Part shown: positions 16,291 to 24,548 of the stretch, piece after piece
How the letters are laid out: every line of letters begins with the position of its first letter
Numbering within the stretch: position 1 is the stretch's first letter
NCBI RefSeq assembly: GCF_028289625.1
Contig: NZ_JANQOM010000083.1
Location: forward strand, 1-34,505
Direction: 5' to 3'
From: Winogradskyella sp.
GTDB taxonomy: Bacteria > Bacteroidota > Bacteroidia > Flavobacteriales > Flavobacteriaceae
DNA: 34,505 nucleotides
Position numbers and translations under genes: made by a program
Notes under the pieces: generated by a model
Told to the model about the DNA's origin: nothing
The model's input: the letters and a program-made list of their open reading frames with translations, nothing else
Database searches by the model: none

Positions 16291-17004
16291 ATGACAAAGT
16301 TAAGTGTTAATATAAATAAGATTGCAACACTAAGAAACAGTAGAGGAGGTGATGTGCCCAATGTAGTACAATTTGCAAAGGATGTACAGCGTTTTGGTGC
16401 CGAGGGAGTAACGATTCATCCAAGGCCAGATGAGCGGCATATCCGCTATAAAGATGCTTACGATTTAAAACCAGAAGTTTATACGGAATACAATATTGAA
16501 GGTAACCCCATCCCAAAGTTTATAGATATGGTTTTAGAGGTAAAACCGACCCAAGTTACTTTAGTGCCTGATGCTGAAGACGCGATTACTTCCAATGCAG
16601 GTTGGGACACTATTAAGCACAAGGATTTTCTGGTTGACGTTATTCAGGAGTTTAAAAATAATGGAATACGGACATCCATATTTGTTGATCCTGATTTACA
16701 TCAGATTGAAGGTGCAAAAGAAACAGGAACAGAAAGAATTGAACTTTACACCGAAGCGTATGCACATCAATACACTTTGGGCAATAAAGATGCCATAAAA
16801 CCTTACATGGAATGTGCTGGCTTGGCAAATGCTCTAAATTTAGGTGTAAATGCTGGACATGATTTGTCCTTGAATAATATCGCCTTTTTTAAAGAAAATA
16901 TCACTGGACTTTTAGAAGTTTCTATTGGACATGCCTTGATTTCTGAAAGTTTGTACATGGGTGTAGAAAATGTCATTAAAATGTATCTGGAAAAGCTTAA
17001 ATGA
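16291..17004 (+). CDS. pdxJ: Pyridoxine 5'-phosphate synthase
   Basis: This enzyme condenses 3-amino-1-hydroxyacetone phosphate with 1-deoxyxylulose 5-phosphate to make pyridoxine 5'-phosphate, the closing step of the DXP-dependent vitamin B6 route. The ATG at 16291 gives 237 residues beginning MTKLSVNINKIATLRNSRGG, the standard PdxJ start. An upstream GTG at 16261 lies before the promoter -7 element and is rejected. Family blocks visible are GVTIHPRPDERHI, QVTLVPD, RTSIFVDPD, ELYTEAYA, GVNAGHDLS and SIGHALISE. The last four bases (ATGA) overlap the start of the hydrolase gene, so the two are translationally coupled. Confidence 0.97.
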   Translation: MTKLSVNINKIATLRNSRGGDVPNVVQFAKDVQRFGAEGVTIHPRPDERHIRYKDAYDLKPEVYTEYNIEGNPIPKFIDMVLEVKPTQVTLVPDAEDAITSNAGWDTIKHKDFLVDVIQEFKNNGIRTSIFVDPDLHQIEGAKETGTERIELYTEAYAHQYTLGNKDAIKPYMECAGLANALNLGVNAGHDLSLNNIAFFKENITGLLEVSIGHALISESLYMGVENVIKMYLEKLK

Positions 17005-17765
17005 TTTTACATTCTAACATTATAGGAGAAGGAAAACCCTTTGTCATTCTGCATGGCTTTTTGGGAATGGGTGACAATTGGAAAACCTTGGCCAGACAAT
17101 TTTCTCAGTCTAATTTTGAAGTGCATTTGGTTGATCAACGTAATCATGGGCGTAGTTTCCATGATGATGGTTTCGATTATGAATTGATGGTGGACGATTT
17201 AAAACGATACTCTGATCAGCATGATATAAGTGATATCACATTATTAGGCCATTCCATGGGAGGAAAAACAGCGATGCTTTTTGCCACAACCTATCCAGAA
17301 TTAGTAAGCAAACTTATCGTAGCTGATATTTCACCACGGTATTACCCTATACATCATGATGCTATTTTAGAGGGTCTTAGCCAATTGGATTTTTCAAAAA
17401 TAAAAACAAGAGGTGAGGCCGATAAGGTGTTAAGCAATTATGTTCCAGAAATCGGCACACGTATGTTCCTGCTCAAAAATTTATATTGGGTGGAAAAAGG
17501 TCAATTAGGTTTGCGAATAAATTTACCCGTTCTAAAAGAGAATGTTTCGGAAGTGGGTGAAGCTTTACCAATACATGCTACTTTTCATGAGGATACAATG
17601 TTCTTAAGAGGCGATCGTTCAGAATATATTGGTCCTCAAGATGAGTCTATTATTCGACGTCATTTTCCAAATTCAGAAATTAAAACCATTAAGAATGCTG
17701 GTCATTGGTTGCATGCTGAAAACCCTAAGGATTTTTACGCAACTGTGATAAATTTCATATCTTAA
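17001..17765 (+). CDS. Alpha/beta-fold hydrolase (YbfF-like esterase)
   Basis: This 254-residue cytoplasmic hydrolase carries the oxyanion-hole block LHGFLGMGDNW (about 18-28), the DQRNHGRS segment (45-52) and the nucleophile elbow GHSMGG with Ser85. The catalytic His is His235 in AGHWLHAENP. This pattern is close to that of the YbfF esterase group, which act on short acyl esters. The physiological substrate cannot be told. It starts within the stop of pdxJ (4-bp overlap), and the holin-family gene follows 10 bp after it, suggesting one transcript. Confidence 0.92.
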   Translation: MILHSNIIGEGKPFVILHGFLGMGDNWKTLARQFSQSNFEVHLVDQRNHGRSFHDDGFDYELMVDDLKRYSDQHDISDITLLGHSMGGKTAMLFATTYPELVSKLIVADISPRYYPIHHDAILEGLSQLDFSKIKTRGEADKVLSNYVPEIGTRMFLLKNLYWVEKGQLGLRINLPVLKENVSEVGEALPIHATFHEDTMFLRGDRSEYIGPQDESIIRRHFPNSEIKTIKNAGHWLHAENPKDFYATVINFIS

Positions 17766-17775
17766 AGAAAAAATC

Positions 17776-18123
17776 ATGAATTTCATTCTCAAACTCTTAC
17801 TAAATGCAGTTGCCGTTTTTGTGCTCGCAGAGATTTTAAATGGTGTTTATGTAGATAATTATTTGACCTCATTGCTTGTTGCTGTTGTAATTTCAATCCT
17901 CAATGTATTAGTTAAGCCCATTCTGGTAATTTTAACTTTGCCCGCAACCATCCTTTCGCTAGGGCTGTTTTTGTTTGTTATTAATGCATTAATTATTCTT
18001 TTAGCGGACAAACTCATAGAAGGTTTTGGCGTGGATGGTATATGGACAGCTATACTTTTTAGTATCCTACTATGTATCCTACAATCGTTATTACATTCGC
18101 TATTAAAAAAAGATAAGGAATAA
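17776..18123 (+). CDS. Small membrane protein of the phage holin 4 / YvlD-like family
   Basis: This 115-residue, very hydrophobic protein has four predicted membrane segments (about 3-20, 28-50, 55-80, 85-108). It contains the conserved PILVILTLPATILSLGLFLF core of the PF04020 family. Despite the family name, chromosomal members such as YvlD are not known to act in lysis, and no phage genes are near. Its role is unknown. It is probably the last gene of the pdxJ transcript. The tig promoter begins 24 bp after it. Confidence 0.85.
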   Translation: MNFILKLLLNAVAVFVLAEILNGVYVDNYLTSLLVAVVISILNVLVKPILVILTLPATILSLGLFLFVINALIILLADKLIEGFGVDGIWTAILFSILLCILQSLLHSLLKKDKE

Positions 18124-18146
18124 CCATTAATCAATGTTTTAAACTA

Positions 18147-18177
18147 TTGTTGGGTTGTGAAAAATGTCGTATTTTTG
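18147..18177 (+). promoter_or_regulatory. Promoter for tig
   Basis: TATTTTTG (18170-18177) matches the -7 consensus TAnnTTTG exactly. TTG triplets at 18147-18149 and 18150-18152 lie 20 and 17 bp upstream, both acceptable spacings. The expected leader to the ATG at 18203 is about 20 bases. Confidence 0.7.
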
Positions 18178-18202
18178 CAGCCCAATTTTAGTTTCAAGAA
18201 TA

Positions 18203-19525
18203 ATGAATATTACAAGAGAAAACATCGATGCATTAAATGCGGTTGTAAAAGTAGATATTGTTAAGGATGATTATAGTGATAAAGTAGAGAAGATTTTATC
18301 GGATTATCGTAAGTCTGCCAACATTCCTGGATTTAGAAAAGGACACGTGCCAATGGGAATGGTGAAAAAGCAATATGGTAAAGCGGTATTGGTTGATGAG
18401 GTGAATAAATTATTGCAAGATGCCTTAGGAAAATATCTAGTAGAAGAGAAACTAGATGTTTTAGGTAACCCATTACCAAAACCTCAAGATGATCTAGATT
18501 GGGATGCAGATGCCTTTTCTTTTGAGTTTGAGCTAGGTTTGGCACCAGAATTCGAGGTGAAGCTAAAAAGTAAAAAAGCAATTACGCATTATAATATCAT
18601 TGCTGATGACAAAATGATCAACAATCAGGTTGAGCATATCCAAAAGCAATATGGTAAATTGGTATCTCAAACCGAAGTAACTGAAAATTCTGAGATTACT
18701 GGAAAATTCTCTAATGAAGAAAAAGAGATTGAAAATGTAGCGACAATCACCTTAGATAAGGTTAAAGGTAAAACTAATGCAAAGAAGCTTATCGGAGCTA
18801 AAGTAGGTGATCTTATGACCCTTAAAACAAAAGGGTTGTTTAATGATGATCATGATTTAATGACCTTCTTAAAAGTATCTCATGATGATGCGCGCGGATT
18901 GGATATTGAAGTGAACTTTGAAGTTTCTGAGATCAATGAACGCGAATTGGCAGATTTAAATCAAGAATTGTTCGACAAGCTTTTTGGACCAAAAGTTATT
19001 ACTACGGTCACAGAATTGAAAGAGAGGATTAAAACAGATTCCGAAAAACAATTTGCGCAGCAAGGAGACCAGAAGCTATTAAATGATGTAACGGAATATT
19101 TGGTTGAAAATACAAAGTTCAATTTGCCGGCCGAATTTCTTCAAAAATGGATGCAAACTGCAGGTGAAGAACCAATGACCGAAGAGCAAGCCAAAGAAGA
19201 ATACGAAAAGTCCGAAAAAAGCATGCGCTATCAATTAATTGAAGGTAAATTAATTGCAGAACATAACCTTCAAGTTCAGTTTGAAGAACTTAAGACCTTT
19301 GCCATGGAAATGATAAAGGGGCAAATGGCGCAATTTGGTCAAATGAATCCTTCAGAAAAAGAACTGGAGGATATTACTGCTCGTATTATGTCTAATCAAG
19401 ATGAAGTGAAGCGCTTGTCAGAGCAGCTAATGAGTCAAAAATTGTTAGACTTTTATAAAACTGAGGCAAATCTTAAAACAAAAGACATTACTTATGATGA
19501 TTTTGTGAAAGAGTTCTACAGTTAA
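18203..19525 (+). CDS. tig: Trigger factor (ribosome-associated chaperone)
   Basis: Trigger factor binds nascent chains at the ribosome exit tunnel. The ATG at 18203 gives 440 residues beginning MNITRENIDALNAVVKVDI. An earlier ATG at 18164 would place the promoter -7 element inside the coding region and is rejected. The ribosome-docking loop is clear at PGFRKGHVPMGMV (about residues 44-56). The middle region (about 150-250), where E. coli has an FKBP-type prolyl isomerase, is present, but its sequence is weakly like FKBP and may lack activity. The C-terminal helical arms (about 255-440) form the cradle. It is followed by clpP and clpX, the classic order tig-clpP-clpX. Confidence 0.95.
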   Translation: MNITRENIDALNAVVKVDIVKDDYSDKVEKILSDYRKSANIPGFRKGHVPMGMVKKQYGKAVLVDEVNKLLQDALGKYLVEEKLDVLGNPLPKPQDDLDWDADAFSFEFELGLAPEFEVKLKSKKAITHYNIIADDKMINNQVEHIQKQYGKLVSQTEVTENSEITGKFSNEEKEIENVATITLDKVKGKTNAKKLIGAKVGDLMTLKTKGLFNDDHDLMTFLKVSHDDARGLDIEVNFEVSEINERELADLNQELFDKLFGPKVITTVTELKERIKTDSEKQFAQQGDQKLLNDVTEYLVENTKFNLPAEFLQKWMQTAGEEPMTEEQAKEEYEKSEKSMRYQLIEGKLIAEHNLQVQFEELKTFAMEMIKGQMAQFGQMNPSEKELEDITARIMSNQDEVKRLSEQLMSQKLLDFYKTEANLKTKDITYDDFVKEFYS

Positions 19526-19536
19526 GTTAAAACCCC

Positions 19537-19584
19537 TAAGGCTAAGCCTTAAACTTTAAATTGTCGTTCCTGTGTCAACAGGAA
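19537..19584. other. Two small hairpins between tig and clpP
   Basis: Two perfect short inverted repeats lie after the tig stop. TAAGGC/GCCTTA (19537-19542 with 19546-19551) has a 3-base loop, and TTCCTGT/ACAGGAA (19567-19573 with 19578-19584) has a 4-base loop. Neither is followed by a T-run. They may protect the tig mRNA end or help shape the clpP leader. Confidence 0.5.
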
Positions 19585-19609
19585 GCTAAAATAAATTAGT
19601 ATCTTTAAG

Positions 19610-19642
19610 GCGTAGAACTGAAAAGTTTTACGCTTTTTTTTT
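19610..19642 (+). terminator. Strong hairpin with T-run before clpP
   Basis: A 10-bp stem, GCGTAGAACT (19610-19619) with AGTTTTACGC (19624-19633) and one G-T pair, closes on a GAAA tetraloop and is followed by nine T. It looks like a Rho-independent terminator for tig. It lies 24 bases before the clpP ATG, leaving almost no room for a promoter after it. A TATCTTTA box (19600-19607), 7 of 8 matches to the -7 consensus, lies just upstream, so the hairpin may be in the clpP leader and act as an attenuator. Confidence 0.82.
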
Positions 19643-19666
19643 AATCAAAAAACAAATTAAAATTAA

Positions 19667-20341
19667 ATGAATTACGGAAAAGAGTTTGAAAAGTTCGCTA
19701 TAAAAGATCAAGGGATTAATAGCATGTATTATGATAAAATAATGCGAAGCATGTATCCAACTAATCTAACACCAAATATTATCGAGGAACGACAGCTAAA
19801 TGCTATTGCCATGGATGTGTTCTCAAGACTTATGATGGATCGTATTATATTTTTGGGGACGGGTGTAAATGATCAGGTGGCTAATATTATTCAAGCACAA
19901 TTATTATTCTTACAAAGTACGGATGCCTCAAAAGACATACAAATCTATATCAATTCTCCAGGTGGCTCTGTATATGCAGGTTTAGGTATCTATGATACTA
20001 TGCAGTTTGTAAAACCAGATGTAGCTACTATCTGTACTGGTATTGCAGCCTCTATGGCAGCCGTATTGTTGTGTGCGGGTGAAAAAGGAAAGCGTTCAGC
20101 CCTGAAGCACTCGCGTGTTATGATTCACCAACCAATGAGTGGTACCCAAGGTCAAGTATCTGATATGGAAATCGCAGTACGTGAAACAATAAAGGTAAAA
20201 GAGGAATTATATAAAATCATTTCTAGTCATTCAGGTAAACCTTATGAACAAGTAGAAAAAGATTCAGATAGAGATTATTGGATGAAGTCAGATGAGGCTT
20301 TAGCCTATGGAATGATAGATGAGGTTTTAGAACGCAAGTAA
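19667..20341 (+). CDS. clpP: ATP-dependent Clp protease proteolytic subunit
   Basis: This 224-residue serine protease subunit forms a 14-mer barrel and degrades substrates fed by ClpX. The catalytic triad is visible: Ser129 (GIAASMAAVLL), His154 (SRVMIHQPM) and Asp203 (SDRDYWM). The substrate-binding strand INSPGGSVYAGLGIYD is also intact. The ~35-residue N-terminal extension before the folded core (MYPTNLTPNIIEER) includes the usual propeptide region. It follows tig after a hairpin-rich 141-bp gap and precedes clpX by 46 bp. Confidence 0.97.
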   Translation: MNYGKEFEKFAIKDQGINSMYYDKIMRSMYPTNLTPNIIEERQLNAIAMDVFSRLMMDRIIFLGTGVNDQVANIIQAQLLFLQSTDASKDIQIYINSPGGSVYAGLGIYDTMQFVKPDVATICTGIAASMAAVLLCAGEKGKRSALKHSRVMIHQPMSGTQGQVSDMEIAVRETIKVKEELYKIISSHSGKPYEQVEKDSDRDYWMKSDEALAYGMIDEVLERK

Positions 20342-20387
20342 TTATTAATTCTTACGACTAAAATCCCCTAAATTTAGAACTAAGATT

Positions 20388-21617
20388 ATGGCAAAGGAAG
20401 AATTAGAATGCTCTTTTTGTGGTAGAAAAAAGTCAGAAACCAATTTATTGATTGCTGGGCTTGACGCGCATATTTGTGATCGTTGTATTGAGCAGGCTTA
20501 TGGCATTGTTGTGGAAGAATCCAAACAATCAGGTAATTCAGAGTTAAGTGCTGAATTAATGCTAAGAAAGCCCAAAGAGATTAAGGCTTTTCTAGATGAA
20601 TACATTATTGGCCAAGAGTATACCAAGCGTGTAATGTCTGTGGCTGTATATAACCATTACAAGCGCTTATTGCAACCAGCATCAGATGATGATATTGAAA
20701 TCCAAAAAAGTAATATCATCATGGTTGGGCAAACCGGTACAGGTAAGACCTTAATGGCAAAGACTATAGCTCGTATGCTCAACGTACCTTTGGCTATTGT
20801 GGACGCTACGGTTTTAACTGAAGCAGGATATGTAGGTGAAGATGTTGAGAGTATCTTAACACGTTTATTACAGGCTGCGGATTATAATCTTGAAAAGGCA
20901 CAACGAGGCATTGTTTTTATAGATGAAATAGACAAGATTGCACGTAAAAGTGACAATCCATCAATTACAAGAGATGTTTCGGGAGAAGGTGTTCAGCAAG
21001 CATTATTGAAATTGTTAGAGGGTACTGTTGTAAATGTACCGCCTAAAGGTGGTCGCAAGCATCCAGATCAAAAATTTATAGAGGTTAATACCGAGCATAT
21101 TTTATTTATTGCTGGAGGTGCTTTTGATGGTATTGAGCGTGTGATTACCAAACGCCTCAATATGCAATCGATAGGCTATAGCTCTATCAAGGATGATAAT
21201 GTGGATGATGACAATATTTTACAATATATTATTCCAAAGGATTTAAAAGATTTTGGACTCATCCCTGAAATCATTGGTCGTTTACCTGTATTAACACATA
21301 TGGATCCACTAGATGCCAATACGTTAAGAGCTATCTTAACAGAGCCAAAGAACGCCATTATTAAACAGTATAAGAAATTGTTTGCTATGGATGAGGTAGA
21401 TTTCACAATTACTGAAGGTGCACTGAATTATATTGTCGAAAAAGCTATTGAATATAAACTTGGGGCACGTGGTCTACGTTCTCTTTGTGAAGAAATACTT
21501 ACTGAAGCTATGTTCGATCTGCCTGGCTCTGGCGAAACCAAACTTAATGTTACTAAGAGTTATGCTGAAGATAGATTAAGTAAGTCTACTTTAAAGAAAT
21601 TAAAGGCAGTATCTTAA
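20388..21617 (+). CDS. clpX: ATP-dependent Clp protease ATP-binding subunit ClpX
   Basis: This 409-residue AAA+ unfoldase recognises tagged or damaged proteins, unfolds them and feeds them to ClpP. The N-terminal zinc-binding domain has Cys8, Cys11, Cys30 and Cys33. Walker A is GQTGTGKT (114-121) and Walker B is IVFIDEID. The [23 protein letters not shown] sensor region, the ClpP-contact IGF-type loop (here IGYSS) and the C-terminal [12 protein letters not shown] sensor-2 block are present. Length and order are normal. A terminator follows 25 bp later. Confidence 0.97.
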   Translation: MAKEELECSFCGRKKSETNLLIAGLDAHICDRCIEQAYGIVVEESKQSGNSELSAELMLRKPKEIKAFLDEYIIGQEYTKRVMSVAVYNHYKRLLQPASDDDIEIQKSNIIMVGQTGTGKTLMAKTIARMLNVPLAIVDATVLTEAGYVGEDVESILTRLLQAADYNLEKAQRGIVFIDEIDKIARKSDNPSITRDVSGEGVQQALLKLLEGTVVNVPPKGGRKHPDQKFIEVNTEHILFIAGGAFDGIERVITKRLNMQSIGYSSIKDDNVDDDNILQYIIPKDLKDFGLIPEIIGRLPVLTHMDPLDANTLRAILTEPKNAIIKQYKKLFAMDEVDFTITEGALNYIVEKAIEYKLGARGLRSLCEEILTEAMFDLPGSGETKLNVTKSYAEDRLSKSTLKKLKAVS

Positions 21618-21641
21618 AAAGTTAAAAATAGAACAAAAATA

Positions 21642-21676
21642 AACCACATATTCTATAGTAGATTATGTGGTTTTTT
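21642..21676 (+). terminator. Terminator after clpX
   Basis: AACCACATA (21642-21650) pairs perfectly with TATGTGGTT (21664-21672) around a 13-base loop, and the right arm runs into TTTTTT. It ends the tig-clpP-clpX group. Confidence 0.8.
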
Positions 21677-21699
21677 ATTGTTTGGGATTGAATTAAATT

Positions 21700-21717
21700 A
21701 ATATTGCTGGCAATATT
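21700..21717. repeat. Perfect dyad AATATTGC-TG-GCAATATT
   Basis: Two 8-bp arms (21700-21707 and 21710-21717) are separated by two bases. The spacer is too short for a normal hairpin loop, so a dimeric protein binding site is as likely as an RNA structure. A T-rich stretch follows on the plus strand, so a back-up terminator is also possible. Confidence 0.45.
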
Positions 21718-21874
21718 GTTTATTAGTTAGGGTATTATAAATAGCACATTTATTTACTGCTAATATAGCGTCAACATTTGTATAAAATTTGTTTTTTCCT
21801 AGATTTTGGTTAAAGTCATTTTAAAACTCGTTGTATGAAATTTCGATGCAATTTTTCTCGTTAAAAGACCAAAA

Positions 21875-21894
21875 CCCAAATAAATTTATTTGGG
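21875..21894 (-). terminator. 20-bp perfect palindrome, probable terminator of the small gene
   Basis: CCCAAATAAA (21875-21884) is followed directly by its complement TTTATTTGGG (21885-21894). Read on the minus strand, it lies 27 bases after the stop of the 40-codon gene and is followed by TTTTGGTCTTTT. It could act as a weak intrinsic terminator or as an operator. Confidence 0.5.
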
Positions 21895-21921
21895 AGAAAG
21901 TTTTAATATGGCATTGAGTTC

Positions 21922-22044
21922 TTATTCCTCAGACTCGAAATTAAGCGTGTACTCTTCAATGGTATCTCTTGCTGGGTCTGTTTTGTGAAAAGTGTAAGTA
22001 GAAAACAGCAATGCCGTAAGCAGTACGTGTAATGTAACCTTCAT
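21922..22044 (-). CDS. Candidate 40-residue secreted peptide
   Basis: An ATG at 22044 opens a 40-codon frame ending in TAA at 21922. The peptide begins MKVTLHVLLTALLFSTYTF, a short basic-hydrophobic stretch like an export signal. It continues HKTDPARDTIEEY and ends in the acidic LNFESEE. The composition (signal-like start, charged end), the position in a long gap and the palindrome after the stop suggest a true small gene. Conservation cannot be checked here. After signal removal only about 20 residues would remain. No function is suggested by the sequence. Confidence 0.5.
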   Translation of the reverse strand: MKVTLHVLLTALLFSTYTFHKTDPARDTIEEYTLNFESEE

Positions 22045-22187
22045 AATGTAAGTGTTATGGATTAATTACATTACCAAATTACTAACAGGTTATGCCATCA
22101 ATTTTAGTTGCGGTTTTTTAGATAAAAGCCACTTTTTTGTGACAATTATTGACAGGACACCAATCTCTTAGTTGAATAGCCGTCTAA

Positions 22188-23705
22188 TTATACCTTGTTT
22201 AGAAGCAGTAATTCATCAATATAGTCTCTAGAATTAGATAAACGAGGTACTTTATGTTGTCCGCCAAGTTTGTTATGCTCTTTTAACCAATCATAGAAAA
22301 GGTTAGGCCTCGCACAGTGAATTTTTGGCTTGTTCAATGTCATATTATTATAACGTTTTGCTTCATAATCGGAGTTGAGTGATTTAAGCGCATTGTCAAA
22401 GAGTTCTCCAAAATACGATAAGTCTTTAGGCGGTTTTTTAAATTCAATAATCCACTCGTGAGCTCCTTTTTCTTTACCCTTCATAAATATTGGTGCTGCC
22501 GTATAATCTACAATTTCTGCTGAGGTTCTTTTACATACTTTTTTAAGTGCATCCTCAGCATTTTCAATAATCAGTTCTTCGCCAAAAGCATTAATATAAT
22601 GTTTGGTTCTACCAGATACTCTTATTCTATGTGGATTTAAGCTTACAAAGCGTATCGTATCACCAATTTTATAGCGCCAAAGCCCAGCGTTAGTAGTAAT
22701 AATTAAAGCATAATTGGTGTTGAGTTTTACTTCACTTAATGGAATGACTTTTTCTTCCTTGGTACCATAGGTATCCATGGGGATGAATTCATAAAAGATA
22801 CCATAGTCTAGCATTAACAATAAATCGCCAGAGTAATTTTGGTCTTGTATAGCAAAGAAACCTTCTGAAGCATTATAGATTTCATAATACTTAAATTCCT
22901 TTTTTGGTAGTATGGCTCTATATTGTTCTATGTAAGGATTGAAACTTACACCACCATGAAAATATACCTCAAGATTTGGCCATATCTCAAAAAGATTATC
23001 CTTTCCTGTTTTATCTAAAATATTATTTAGCAGAACAAGCATCCAAGAGGGAACACCAGCTAGGCTAGTTACATTCTCTTCTATAGTTTCTTCTACAATG
23101 GCTTGCATTTTAGTTTCCCATTCGCTCATTAAGGAAACTTTACTACTTGGTGTACTACTAAATTCTGCCCAAAAAGGCATATTATCTATTAAAATAGCAC
23201 TGAGGTCGCCAAAAACGGTTCCATTTTCCTTATACAACTCTTTACTACCACCTAAGCGTAAACTTTTGCCTGTAAATAATTGAGCATCTTCATTATTGTT
23301 GAGGTACATACATAGTAAATCTTTACTAGCTGCATAATGGCAATCTTCTAAGGAGTCCGTACTCACAGGTATAAACTTACTTTTAGAATCCGTAGTTCCG
23401 CTAGATTTAGCGAACCATTTAATAGGTCTTGGCCAGAAAATATTCTGTTCACCGTTTCGGGATCTTTCAATGATTGGTTGAATATCTTCATAGCTAATAA
23501 TAGGGAGCCGCTCATTAAACTCTTTATAAGTCTTAATAGATGCAAAATCGTACTGCTTACCTATTTCAGTATCCTTAGCAAATTTTAAAAGACTGAAAAT
23601 TAATTCGTTTTGTACTTCATTGGGATATTTTAAAAACAACTCAATTTGATGAAATCGCTTTTTTAAAAACCATGAAGCTATGGAATTTACAATAGGAATT
23701 GGCAT
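22188..23705 (-). CDS. GH3-family adenylate-forming enzyme
   Basis: This 505-residue protein belongs to the GH3 (auxin-responsive promoter) family, related to acyl-acid amido synthetases. In plants these join amino acids to auxin or jasmonate through an acyl-adenylate. The ATP-binding loop is FAKSSGTTDSKSKFIP (about 98-113), followed by LRLGGSK and the YNASEGFFA block (about 278-286). Later come LWRYKIGDTIRFV and the C-terminal GRTKHYINAFGEELI hinge region. Bacterial members, common in marine Bacteroidota, have no established substrate; a small carboxylic acid is likely. It is divergent from the DUF2797 gene with a 54-bp shared promoter region. Confidence 0.9.
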   Translation of the reverse strand: MPIPIVNSIASWFLKKRFHQIELFLKYPNEVQNELIFSLLKFAKDTEIGKQYDFASIKTYKEFNERLPIISYEDIQPIIERSRNGEQNIFWPRPIKWFAKSSGTTDSKSKFIPVSTDSLEDCHYAASKDLLCMYLNNNEDAQLFTGKSLRLGGSKELYKENGTVFGDLSAILIDNMPFWAEFSSTPSSKVSLMSEWETKMQAIVEETIEENVTSLAGVPSWMLVLLNNILDKTGKDNLFEIWPNLEVYFHGGVSFNPYIEQYRAILPKKEFKYYEIYNASEGFFAIQDQNYSGDLLLMLDYGIFYEFIPMDTYGTKEEKVIPLSEVKLNTNYALIITTNAGLWRYKIGDTIRFVSLNPHRIRVSGRTKHYINAFGEELIIENAEDALKKVCKRTSAEIVDYTAAPIFMKGKEKGAHEWIIEFKKPPKDLSYFGELFDNALKSLNSDYEAKRYNNMTLNKPKIHCARPNLFYDWLKEHNKLGGQHKVPRLSNSRDYIDELLLLNKV

Positions 23706-23759
23706 GGATTAGCTATATTTACACTAAATAATTAACACTAAAAATACTAAAATTCTTTT

Positions 23760-24548
23760 ATGCTGTATAACGGTGTCCTAACGAAAATGCAGACCGAGTT
23801 TTTAGAGCCAATCCAATATTATTTGGTCTTTGAGAACGATTTTATTCATATGAATCAGTTGCTAAATAAATCTATAAAACTTAAAAAAATAGGAGAAGAG
23901 TGTCTTTGTGGTTTAGGGAGGGCTGTTTATAGACAAGGATTTTGCAAGTCGTGTTTTTTTGAAAAGCCTGAAGCTGGCGAATGGATTATGCGACCAGAGT
24001 TAAGCAAGGCACATTTAGGTATAGAAGATAGAGACTTGGAATACGAGAAGCGGGTACAGTTGCAGCCACATATCGTTTATTTAGCTAACTCTAGTAATGT
24101 TAAAGTAGGGGTAACCAGAAAAAGTCAAGTGCCGACCCGATGGATAGATCAAGGAGCGCACGAAGCCATAGAAATAGTTGAGGTGCCCAATCGATATTTA
24201 GCAGGTATTACAGAAGTAGCCTTAAAAGACCATGTAGCAGACAAAACGAACTGGAGAAAGATGTTGAAAAACGATATTGAAGATGCAGATCTTTTAGAGT
24301 GGAGAAGCAATTTACAAGGGTTTATTCCAGAAGAAGTAAAAGACTATTTTATAGAAAATAATACTGAGACACATCTTCAATTCCCTGTTGAGCAATATCC
24401 TGAAAAACCCAATAGTCTAAATTTAAGAAAGCTAATTGAATACTCAGGAAAGCTTGTTGGTATCAAAGGACAGTATCTTATTTTTGAGGATAATACCGTT
24501 TTTAATATTCGGGCCAATGAAGGTTTGGTCGTTGAACTAAGTGTTTAG
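23760..24548 (+). CDS. DUF2797 protein with zinc-knuckle and GIY-YIG-like segment
   Basis: This 262-residue cytoplasmic protein of the DUF2797 family has no known function. Four cysteines, Cys48, Cys50, Cys62 and Cys65 (CLCG and CKSC), are placed like a zinc site. After them comes HIVYLANSSNVKVGVTRKSQVPTRWIDQGA (written here as about residues 104-133), which resembles a degenerate GIY-YIG nuclease core: a tyrosine strand, VGVTR in place of YIG, and a conserved Arg127. A nucleic-acid role is inferred only. The start could be Met1 or Met10; Met1 is kept because the frame is open and the family often begins with a similar leader. Its end overlaps the convergent LysE-type gene by 4 bp. Confidence 0.82.
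   Translation: MLYNGVLTKMQTEFLEPIQYYLVFENDFIHMNQLLNKSIKLKKIGEECLCGLGRAVYRQGFCKSCFFEKPEAGEWIMRPELSKAHLGIEDRDLEYEKRVQLQPHIVYLANSSNVKVGVTRKSQVPTRWIDQGAHEAIEIVEVPNRYLAGITEVALKDHVADKTNWRKMLKNDIEDADLLEWRSNLQGFIPEEVKDYFIENNTETHLQFPVEQYPEKPNSLNLRKLIEYSGKLVGIKGQYLIFEDNTVFNIRANEGLVVELSV

Larger units (their letters stand above)
21618..22187. other. 570-bp AT-rich intergenic region
   Basis: This is the largest gap in the window. From left to right it holds the clpX terminator, an 18-bp dyad (21700-21717), a 20-bp perfect palindrome (21875-21894) and a candidate 40-codon gene on the minus strand (21922-22044). The last 140 bases before the GH3 gene show no clear feature. No tRNA or larger open frame is present. 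Confidence 0.7.

Noticed and set aside
16200..16361. N-terminal extension of the CBS gene with a hydrophobic stretch
   Set aside because: It overlaps the pdxJ coding region and both promoter boxes. The ATG at 16199 gives the normal CBS protein start.
17776..18123. Phage-derived island suggested by the holin family name
   Set aside because: No other phage gene, integrase or attachment site is near. The family is common on chromosomes.
18164..18202. Extended start for tig
   Set aside because: The exact -7 box (18170-18177) would fall inside the gene, and the family start is MNITRENIDAL at 18203.
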